64,000 nt of DNA from Emticicia sp965283955 (GTDB lineage Bacteria > Bacteroidota > Bacteroidia > Cytophagales > Spirosomataceae). Each line of letters opens with the position of its first letter. Positions within the stretch are counted from its first letter, which is position 1. Below are positions 36,454 through 44,729 of this stretch, piece after piece. The position numbers and the translations under genes are program-made. Under the pieces are notes generated by a model. It was given only the letters and a program-made list of their open reading frames with translations. It was not told the DNA's origin and did not search any database. The stretch covers positions 868,001-932,000 of the forward strand of contig CBDIQW010000001.1 in the NCBI GenBank assembly GCA_965283955.1, written 5' to 3'.

Positions 36454-39400
36454 AGCCTGTGGCAGTTAATGTTGCCGACTGTCCACTACAAATACTCGTT
36501 GTTCCTGCTAAAGTGGGTGAGTTTACTGTTGTAACATTGACCACAATTTCGTTGCTGGCGGCACTCGTCCCACAAGTATTTGTACAAACTGCTCGATAAC
36601 TTCCTGCTGATGAAACGCTTACACTCGTACTCGTTGCTCCATTCGACCACAAAAGTGTGCCATTACAACCGCTCGCTGTTAAGGTTGTGCTGCTTCCCGA
36701 ACAAATCGTTCCACCTCCGCTAACCGTTGGCACACTTGGGTTCGGGTTAATGGTTACTTTCACCACTGCCGATGTCCCTTGATTGCAAGAACCCGAACCA
36801 GTTCCGCTACAAGCATAAATCGCTCGGTAGTATTTAATGACAGGTGCTGTCGTGGCATTGCTTAGGGCTGAAGAAAAACTCAATCCGCCTACTTGCTCGT
36901 TGGTGTAGGTTCCCGATTGCGTACTTGATGATTGCCATGTAGCAGCACAAGTTCCTGAACCACCAATAACTGTGGCTTCCAAACTGATATTTCCGCCCGA
37001 ACAAATCGTACGTTCGGTGGCATCAGTTATCGTAATTTGTGGGTCGGGGACTATTTGTATTTGGTGTACATTGGAAGAAACAGCTTCCGCTCCGCAAGCA
37101 TCTGTTACTTTTCTGCGGTAGTACGTAGTCTGAGTCAATGCGGGTGGGTCGTAACTTGTTAAATTCGCTCCTGATATATCGGTAAAATTAATATTATCGG
37201 TCGATGATTGCCATTGATACACATAGTCAGCCTTTCCGCCACTTGCCAAACTTACACTTGAAATAGCTCCAGCATTATACCCTGAACAGTTGATTGTACT
37301 TGATGATACCTCTATACCTCCACCACTCAATGCTGGTAGAATATTTACAGAAAAAGTCTGACTCTTACTGCATCCTGTACTACTGATTTTTAAAGTTAAT
37401 GTAAAGCTAAATGTTTCTGTTTGACCACTTGGAATCGTTGCAGAAATCGGCGATGTACCTAAACTTGCGTCTGTAATACTCGTAAAACCTAACATAGTTG
37501 AGGTCAAACTGTATTTGTCAGGACTACCTAAAGTTAAGCTGTAAGGTAAACTAAAACTCGTGGCTGAATTACACAAGTCAGCAACTGTTCCTACCGTAAA
37601 ATCTATACTTGGAGCAACTGTTACCGTCACCGATTCACTAATTGCACTTGTGCAACCGCTTGAGTTACAAACGGCGGTGTAAGAGGTTGTAGTACTTAGT
37701 GAAACTGTGATAATGGTTCCACTTGACGAATTACTCCAAACCACTGTTCCTGCACAGCCAGTGGCGGTTAATGTTGCCGACTGTCCACTACAAATACTCG
37801 TTGTTCCTGCTAAAGTGGTTGGGTTTACTACCGTAACATTAACCACAATTTCGTTGCTGGCGGCACTCGTTCCGCAAGTATTTGTACAAACTGCCCGATA
37901 ACTTCCTGCTGATGAAATACTTACACTCGTACTCGTTGCTCCATTCGACCACAAAAGTGTGCCATTACAACCGCTCGCTGTTAAGGTTGTGCTGCTTCCC
38001 GAACAAATCGTTCCACCTCCGCTAACCGTTGGCACACTTGGAATTGGGTTAATGGTTACTTTCACAATTGCCGATGTTCCTTGATTACAAGAACCCGAAC
38101 CTGTTCCACTACAAGCATAAATTGCTCGGTAGTATTTGGTGATGGGTGATGTCGTGGCATTGCTTAGGGTTGAAGAAAAACTTAATCCGCCTACTTGCTC
38201 GTTGGTGTAGGTTCCCGATTGCGTACTTGACGATTGCCATGTGGCTACACAAGTTCCTGAACCACCAATTACAGTAGCTTCTAAACTGATATTTCCGCCC
38301 GAACAAATCGTACGGTCAGTGGCATCAGTTATCGTAATTTGTGGGTCGGGTACTATTTGTATTTGGTGTACATTGGAAGAAACAGCTTCCGCTCCGCAAG
38401 CATCTGTTACTTTTCTGCGGTAGTACGTAGTCTGAGTCAATGCAGGTGGGTCATAACTTGTTAGATTCGCTCCTGATATATCGGTAAAATTAACATTATC
38501 AGTCGAAGATTGCCATTGATATACGTAATCTAACCTTCCGCCACTCGCCAAGCTTACACTTGAAATAGCTCCAGCATTATACCCCGAACAGTTGATAGTA
38601 CTTGATGATACCTCTATACTGCCACCAACCAGAACAGGTAAAATATTTACAGAAAAAGTCTGACTATTCACACACCCAGTTGTACTATTTTTAACCACCA
38701 AATTAAATGTATGATTACCTGTTTTACCCGATGGTATTGTCACTAAAATCGGTGAATTTGTAAAGTTAGTTTCGGCAACTGGCACAAAATCAGACATTGT
38801 TGAGGTTAAACTGTATTTATTTGGGTTATTAGTAGTTGCGGTATAAACCAAATCGAAACTTGTTGAAGCGTTACAAACACTATTTACGCTTGACAAAGTA
38901 ATTGTAGGTAAAGCATTCTCAACAATCGTATGTACTGATGAAGCGACACTTTCACAGGTATTTTCGGTACAAGTTGCGGTATATGTGCCTGCAGAAGAAA
39001 CACTTAAAGTACTTCCTGTCACTCCAGAATTCCATTTAATAACTCCCGAACAACCATTAGCCGTCAGAGTAGTCGATGTGCTTACACAAATACTCGCACT
39101 TCCCGATATAGTTGGTGGTGCAGGAATTGGATTGACGACAACTGTTTGAGTCGAAGAAGCTGCACTGATACAATCATTGACAGTACAAGTTGCATGATAC
39201 GTTCCTGCCGATGAAACACTCAAAGTAGTTCCAGTAGCTCCTGTGTTCCACGTAACTAATCCTGCACATCCACTTGCTGTTAGTGTTGTTGAATTTCCTG
39301 CACAAATATTTACATTGCCAGTAATTGTTGGAGAATTTGGAATCGGATTTACAACAATCGTTTGGGTTGTCGAAACAGCACTAACGCAATTATTTACTGT

Positions 39401-42400
39401 ACACGTTGCATTATAAGTACCTGATGATGAAACCGTTATTGAGCTTCCAGTCGTAGTGTTCGACCAAATCACTGTTCCTGCACAATCACTCACAGTAAGT
39501 TTTACATTCGTTCCAGCACATACTACATTATCAGCATCATCTGATACAATTGTCGGTGCATTTGGTATCGGATTTATAGTTAAATTATGAATAGTTGAAG
39601 ATGAACTCGTGCATGAATTTTCCGTACACATCGCACTATAAGTACCTGCTACCGAAACACTTAATGTGCTTCCAGTTGTTGAATTACTCCATGTTATTAA
39701 GCCCCCACAACCGCTGGCTGTCAATGTAGTTGAACTACCCGCACAAATTGTTGTATTACCCGAAACTATCGGTGCATTTGGGATATAATTTACTGTAACT
39801 TTTACGATTGCAGAAGTAGCTTGTCCACAAGCACTTGAGCCAGTACCCGAGCAAGCATAAATTACTTTATAAAATTTTACTAAAGGTGTTGAAGATGAAT
39901 TAGTTAATGTTGCTGAGAAACTTAACCCACCTACTTGTTCATTTGTGTATGTTCCTAATAAAGTGCTTGACGATTGCCATGTAGCCACGCAAGTTCCAGA
40001 ACCACCAATGACGGTTGCTTCTAAATTGATACTTCCACCCGAACAAACGACTCGCTCACTGGCATCGGTTAATGTAATCTGTGGGTCTGCGACAATTTGT
40101 ACTTGATGCACATTTGAAGAAAAGGCTTCTACTCCGCAAGCATCGGTTACTTTTCTTCTATAATAGGTTGTTTGAGTAATTGCCGAAGGTGGATTATAAT
40201 TTGGAAGATTCGCTCCCGAAATGTCGGCAAAATTAACATTATCGGTCGATAATTGCCATTGATAGATGTAATCCAATTTCCCACCGCTGGCCAGATTCAC
40301 ACTTGCAATATCACCTGGGTTATATCCTGAACAATTGATAGTCGAGGAAGAAGTTTCAATACTTCCACCCAGCAAAGCTGGCAAAACTGTTAAACTAAAA
40401 GTCTGGCTATTAATGCAATTTGTTGTACTATTTTTTAAATTTAATGTAAAACTGTGTGTACCTGCTTTACCAGGGGGGATAGTTATGGATATAGGCGATA
40501 CCAATAAATTAGTTTCAGCAGTTGCCATAAAATCTGGCATTGTTGAAGTTAAATTATATTTATCAGGAGAATTAGTTGAAGATGTATAGGGTAAATCAAA
40601 AATTGTTGCAGCATTACAAATACTATTTATAATGCCAAGAGTAACAGTTGGATTTTGATTGACAACTATACTTTTTACCGAAGAAGCTGCACTCATACAA
40701 CCATTGACTGAACAAGTAGCATTATAAGTACCTGATGACGAAACTATTATTGAAGTACCACTTGTGCCATTTGACCAAACTACTATGCCCCCACAATCAC
40801 TTACAGTTAGCTTTACATTTGTACCTGCACAAACAATATTATCGGTATCATCTGATACTATAGTTGGGGCTGAAGGTATTGAATTTACTATAACCATTTG
40901 GGTAGCAGAAGCTAAACTCATGCACATATTTGCAAAACAAGTAGCATTATATGTTCCTGCCGATGAAACAATTATTGAAGTGCCGCTTGTACCATTTGAC
41001 CAAACGACTGTTCCCGAACAGCCACTTGCGGTTAAAGTTGTAGAAGCCCCCAAACAGATACTTGTATTTCCAGCAACGGTTGGTGCATTTGGTACTGGAT
41101 TGATAGTAATATTTGTTGATGCCAATCCACTTTCACAATTGGTATTCAATGAGCATTTAAAATCATAATTAAGTATTGTAGGAGAATTATAGGTAGATGG
41201 ACTTATTGAAACTAAACTTCCATCTGTCCAAGCACCATTATTCAAACGATATTTAGCACTTCCAGAAATACACGAAATAGATAAATTAAACCCTGATTCA
41301 CTATTACAGAAAGTCGTTTTATTGACTGAGTTTGCAATCGTTGGAGTTTCTGGAATAGCATTTACATTAATAACTATGGCAGTTCTTTCAGTCTGACAGG
41401 TAAGATTCGCCGTACTTTGCTGCTCACGAGCTACATAATAGGTTGTAGTTGATGTGAGATTTGGTGTAGCAAAACTTGTACCCGTTTGTATTTGAGTCAA
41501 AGTAGAAGCATCCACAAACCATTTATAGATACCAAATGCACTCGGACTATTGATATTTAATGTTTTTAAACCACTTTCACAAATATCTCCTATCGGACTT
41601 ACAGAAACGTTTGGAATATCACTCCAACCTTGCTTGGTTACTGTAATAGCCGCTGTTGCTGTACAATTTCCAGACATAATTGTTATTCTATATGTATCTG
41701 AGTTAGCAGACTGAACTGTACTATTCACCGTCAAAGTTTGGCTTGTAGCCGTAGCTATATTTCCTGCTAAATTCTGCCATTGATAGCTATATGAACCATT
41801 TCCTCCAGTCGGATTAGCAGTTAAAATTGTTGAGCTATTTAAAACACCAGTGATACAAAAAGCATTTGTTCCCGAAATTGATGCAGAAACACTTGGCGTA
41901 ACAACAACATCAATTTTTGCTCTTAAACTTTCACAATTATTGACATCTTTCTGACTCACAAAGTAGCTCGTTGTACCTGTTGAACTTGTCAAAGGGCTTG
42001 GAGCAGCTCCACTTGAAGTTCCACCGACAGCATTAGTGCCATACCAAAGTAAAGTATTTGTACCGATTGAGGTAGCTGAAAGTGCCGAAGCTGTCGAGTT
42101 TTGACAATATTCTACGGGAGTTGCTACTGTCGGTGTTGATGGTAAATCATTGATTGTTACAGCAATTGATGCTCTTGGACTCTCACAATTGGCAGGCGAA
42201 GGCGATATCTGACTTACATAATAAGTAAATGTCCCAATACTTGCCGTACTTGGAGTTGTAGCTGCGGTGCTTGATGTTCCAGCAACTGAACTTAAGCCAT
42301 ACCATAATAAAGTATTAGAGCCAGAGTTTGTAGCAGTGAGAGCTACTGCTGTGACATTTTGACAATAATTGATAGATGAGGTTGAGGGAGCAACTGGGAC

Positions 42401-43615
42401 TGCATGAACTACTACAGAAATTAAGGCTCTCGAACTCTCACAATTATCGGCATTTTTCTGGCTTACATAATAAGATGTTGTACCGATTATACTCGAACTT
42501 GGGGTTGGAGCTATAAGACTTGATGTTCCATTTGATGAGCTCGTACCATACCATAGCAAAGAATTAGTACCACTTGCAATAGCCGACAGTATAGTTGTTG
42601 AAGCATTCTGACAATAATTTATTGCATTCGTAACAGTCGGTGTAACGGGTGTATCATTGATTTTAATAGTAAAAATTTGGTCTGGCGAGATACAAGTCGT
42701 GCTGGAGTTTTTTACTGAAACAATAAATTGATAAGTATTGGGTGTTGCATTCGCAGGAATTGTAACATCAATTGGCGAACTGCCCATTGTGGCATTATTA
42801 ATTGCTAAAAAATTACTCAAAGCTGGATTTCCCACTGAAATGCTATATTGATTTGGTGAATTTGTGGTAGCAGAAAAGGGTAAACTAAAACTCGTAGCAT
42901 TATTACAAATATCAGCCACACTGCCCAAAGTAATCGTCGGAATGGCATTTACTATAACTGTTACTGGCGTACGAATACTTTCGCAAGTGGTACTACTATT
43001 ATATACACTTAAATAATAGGTATATGTACCAACGGCTAATGAAGTAGTTGTATAAGTTGCTGCTGTTCCTAAAACTGTCGTTGAAACATTGGTTTCATAC
43101 CATCTAAAACTTTCATCTGCATTTAAGGTTGAAGTTGCAGAAAGCGTTACTGTTCCAACATCACATCGAGAGGCATTATTGGCAGTTGGAGCGGTTGGTA
43201 ATGCGTTGACGATCAATTTACCCGAATTATTTACAGAACTTACCACTTGAGTTTTTGTACAAGTACCTGTCCCTGAGTTTGTTACGGTCGTAAATACTGC
43301 TCTTACTCTATAAAATGTATTATTATCTAAAAAAGGAACATTCGACAACGAAAGAGTATTGGTGGTTGTTCCAAGAATGTTGGGTGAACTATCATTCAAA
43401 TCGCTATATGAACCAGCCGTAGTTTCAACTGTACCTTTTTGCCATTTAATCGAAGTTGTGATTCCTACAAAAGTTGCTAAAAAAGAAGTACTTCCGCCTG
43501 TACAAATAGCTGGTGAATCTGCTATATTATTTATTGAATTAACTGATAAAGTTGCTTGATTTGAGATTATCGAGCAAGAATTTGCATCAGAAACCACACA
43601 TCTATAAATGCTCAA
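36362..43615 (-). CDS. Giant Ig-like adhesin, main repeat segment
   Basis: 2,417 residues of tandem modules. Several types alternate: an about 80-residue Ig-like unit (ICAGSSTTLTASGC, then VVWSNGTSGT and a GTYNATC strand, with conserved cysteines); a unit with SLLWYG and YYVSQ; a unit with LTSTMSDF and TFSV; and a Cys-rich YQWQSSTDN, YYRRKVTDACG, GGSGTC unit. The last types form a composite block of about 1.3 kb present at least four times between about 35 and 41 kb. There is no catalytic motif. Long cysteine-rich beta repeats suggest a stalk or adhesin on the cell surface. The true N-terminus lies in the next segment, across a disordered reading frame at 43616-43740. Confidence 0.8.
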   Translation of the reverse strand: MSIYRCVVSDANSCSIISNQATLSVNSINNIADSPAICTGGSTSFLATFVGITTSIKWQKGTVETTAGSYSDLNDSSPNILGTTTNTLSLSNVPFLDNNTFYRVRAVFTTVTNSGTGTCTKTQVVSSVNNSGKLIVNALPTAPTANNASRCDVGTVTLSATSTLNADESFRWYETNVSTTVLGTAATYTTTSLAVGTYTYYLSVYNSSTTCESIRTPVTVIVNAIPTITLGSVADICNNATSFSLPFSATTNSPNQYSISVGNPALSNFLAINNATMGSSPIDVTIPANATPNTYQFIVSVKNSSTTCISPDQIFTIKINDTPVTPTVTNAINYCQNASTTILSAIASGTNSLLWYGTSSSNGTSSLIAPTPSSSIIGTTSYYVSQKNADNCESSRALISVVVHAVPVAPSTSSINYCQNVTAVALTATNSGSNTLLWYGLSSVAGTSSTAATTPSTASIGTFTYYVSQISPSPANCESPRASIAVTINDLPSTPTVATPVEYCQNSTASALSATSIGTNTLLWYGTNAVGGTSSGAAPSPLTSSTGTTSYFVSQKDVNNCESLRAKIDVVVTPSVSASISGTNAFCITGVLNSSTILTANPTGGNGSYSYQWQNLAGNIATATSQTLTVNSTVQSANSDTYRITIMSGNCTATAAITVTKQGWSDIPNVSVSPIGDICESGLKTLNINSPSAFGIYKWFVDASTLTQIQTGTSFATPNLTSTTTYYVAREQQSTANLTCQTERTAIVINVNAIPETPTIANSVNKTTFCNSESGFNLSISCISGSAKYRLNNGAWTDGSLVSISPSTYNSPTILNYDFKCSLNTNCESGLASTNITINPVPNAPTVAGNTSICLGASTTLTASGCSGTVVWSNGTSGTSIIVSSAGTYNATCFANMCMSLASATQMVIVNSIPSAPTIVSDDTDNIVCAGTNVKLTVSDCGGIVVWSNGTSGTSIIVSSSGTYNATCSVNGCMSAASSVKSIVVNQNPTVTLGIINSICNAATIFDLPYTSSTNSPDKYNLTSTMPDFMATAETNLLVSPISITIPPGKAGTHSFTLNLKNSTTNCINSQTFSLTVLPALLGGSIETSSSTINCSGYNPGDIASVNLASGGKLDYIYQWQLSTDNVNFADISGANLPNYNPPSAITQTTYYRRKVTDACGVEAFSSNVHQVQIVADPQITLTDASERVVCSGGSINLEATVIGGSGTCVATWQSSSTLLGTYTNEQVGGLSFSATLTNSSSTPLVKFYKVIYACSGTGSSACGQATSAIVKVTVNYIPNAPIVSGNTTICAGSSTTLTASGCGGLITWSNSTTGSTLSVSVAGTYSAMCTENSCTSSSSTIHNLTINPIPNAPTIVSDDADNVVCAGTNVKLTVSDCAGTVIWSNTTTGSSITVSSSGTYNATCTVNNCVSAVSTTQTIVVNPIPNSPTITGNVNICAGNSTTLTASGCAGLVTWNTGATGTTLSVSSAGTYHATCTVNDCISAASSTQTVVVNPIPAPPTISGSASICVSTSTTLTANGCSGVIKWNSGVTGSTLSVSSAGTYTATCTENTCESVASSVHTIVENALPTITLSSVNSVCNASTSFDLVYTATTNNPNKYSLTSTMSDFVPVAETNFTNSPILVTIPSGKTGNHTFNLVVKNSTTGCVNSQTFSVNILPVLVGGSIEVSSSTINCSGYNAGAISSVSLASGGRLDYVYQWQSSTDNVNFTDISGANLTSYDPPALTQTTYYRRKVTDACGAEAVSSNVHQIQIVPDPQITITDATDRTICSGGNISLEATVIGGSGTCVATWQSSSTQSGTYTNEQVGGLSFSSTLSNATTSPITKYYRAIYACSGTGSGSCNQGTSAIVKVTINPIPSVPTVSGGGTICSGSSTTLTASGCNGTLLWSNGATSTSVSISSAGSYRAVCTNTCGTSAASNEIVVNVTVVNPTTLAGTTSICSGQSATLTATGCAGTVVWSNSSSGTIITVSLSTTTSYTAVCNSSGCTSAISESVTVTVAPSIDFTVGTVADLCNSATSFSLPYSLTLGSPDKYSLTSTMLGFTSITDASLGTSPISATIPSGQTETFSFTLTLKISSTGCSKSQTFSVNILPALSGGGIEVSSSTINCSGYNAGAISSVSLASGGKADYVYQWQSSTDNINFTDISGANLTSYDPPALTQTTYYRRKVTDACGAEAVSSNVHQIQIVPDPQITITDATERTICSGGNISLEATVIGGSGTCAATWQSSSTQSGTYTNEQVGGLSFSSALSNATTAPVIKYYRAIYACSGTGSGSCNQGTSAVVKVTINPNPSVPTVSGGGTICSGSSTTLTASGCNGTLLWSNGATSTSVSVSSAGSYRAVCTNTCGTSAASNEIVVNVTTVNSPTLAGTTSICSGQSATLTATGCAGIVVWSNASSGTRYKCISKHYNLLHRRL
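37417..37693. repeat. Perfect 277-bp direct repeat, copy 2
   Basis: Second copy, 1,303 bases downstream of the first in window coordinates. Beyond the repeat the offset between the paralogous copies changes to 1,302 bases (36451 against 37753), which reveals a one-base length difference in the flank of copy 1. Confidence 0.9.
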
Positions 43616-43739
43616 ATGTGGATTTTCGGCATTCCCAATATTTTTAATTTTTAATTCAGAAGCTGTCGATGTACTTGTTATAACCTAATTTGTTGTTCGC
43701 ACTTACAGTCAAGAAATCTGCATCACTGGGCTTCTTACA

Positions 43740-44687
43740 TTAGCCATACAAATGGTACTTCCATGCAGACGCGGTTATTGTAAAGTCAACAGTATTTCCA
43801 TCACAGTCTGTCTGAGAAATTGGTTGGAGTGAAATACTGGGGCGTTGAGGAATTAGCATAATTCCCGAGGTGGGCAAAGTATTTATTCCACCACAATTTG
43901 TAAATAAACAACGTACTTTTTTGGAGGTTGTTAAGCTGGTCAGTGTCAATGAAACAGTCCCTCCAGCAATATTCATTGAACCATTTGCCCCCGAAATATT
44001 CAACCAATTTCCTGCCGAAATTTCTTCTTGCCAAATATAAGTATCTGCCCCAGTAGCAGCGGCGGTTAAGGTTACATTCGTTCCCCAACAAAACGCTGCT
44101 GGCGTTAATGGTTGCGTGGTAATATTGATTGGATTACTAACCGTGAAAGTAGCTTTGTAGTTTGCTCCTCCAACATTTTGATAATGAGTACCACTTCCTC
44201 CACTATAAGTAAAATCCGCACTTGAATAAACCTCAATAGTATAAGTTCCATCGGCCAAACCTTGCAAAATGTTAGTATTTGCTCCTGAATTTGTCCATTG
44301 TTGGTCGCCTGAACCATTCAGATTAATATCAAAACCAAGATTTATTGATGTAAAACTAACCAAATTGGGGTTTGTCCCATTTTTATAGACACGGTAATAT
44401 AAATAGCCATTTAGAATATTATCAGTGCCATTTTTATAGGTTTTATTTTGCCCACCTTTTATCACAAGTGAGTTTACACACGAAAATGCACCCAAATTTA
44501 AACCTTGAAAATCGGGGTTTCCTGTGGATGCGAACAAATCATAATAATTAGCTGACCCTCCATTAGATTGAACAATTACATAAGATTCAAATATGCCACT
44601 TCCCGCAAAAGTTGAAGTCGAACACAGCCCTAAAATTATAAAAACAGCAATAAGTTTTTTTGTGAATGAAAGGAGAACATTCTTCAT
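43740..44687 (-). CDS. Giant Ig-like adhesin, N-terminal segment with signal peptide
   Basis: 315 residues beginning with a signal peptide (KKLIAVFIILGLCSTSTFAG). A domain of about 150 residues follows (SYVIVQSNGGSANYYDLF, then INLNGSGDQQWTNSGANTN), then the first Ig-like units (YIWQEEISAGNWL, QTDCDGNTVDFTITAS). This is the start of the roughly 4,650-codon protein that ends at 30746. Between 43600 and 43760 the frame shifts at least twice: the expected YQWQRKKPSDADF is scrambled to short stretches, of which only PSDADFLTVSANN and STSTASELKIKNIGNAENPH remain readable. The ATG is 42 bases after the amylase stop, so both genes probably share the amylase promoter. Confidence 0.8.
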   Translation of the reverse strand: MKNVLLSFTKKLIAVFIILGLCSTSTFAGSGIFESYVIVQSNGGSANYYDLFASTGNPDFQGLNLGAFSCVNSLVIKGGQNKTYKNGTDNILNGYLYYRVYKNGTNPNLVSFTSINLGFDINLNGSGDQQWTNSGANTNILQGLADGTYTIEVYSSADFTYSGGSGTHYQNVGGANYKATFTVSNPINITTQPLTPAAFCWGTNVTLTAAATGADTYIWQEEISAGNWLNISGANGSMNIAGGTVSLTLTSLTTSKKVRCLFTNCGGINTLPTSGIMLIPQRPSISLQPISQTDCDGNTVDFTITASAWKYHLYG

Positions 44688-44729
44688 AAATAATAAGTTA
44701 AATTTTTACAGCAAAGTTTTATAAGGCGA

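Larger units (their letters stand above)
34900..41050 (-). repeat. Tandem composite repeats of about 1.3 kb in the adhesin gene
   Basis: The same ordered set of modules recurs with its marker (STINCSGYN or STVNCSGYN) near 35985, 37290, 38590 and 40330. The first three are spaced about 1.3 kb; the last gap is longer because extra Ig-like units are inserted. Copies two and three are nearly identical over long stretches, for example around 37080-37160 and 38380-38460. Boundaries are approximate. Confidence 0.75.

Noticed and set aside
34900..41050. CRISPR-like array in the adhesin region
   Set aside because: Repeats are coding, long (about 1.3 kb) and divergent; there are no short identical repeats with unique spacers and no cas genes.
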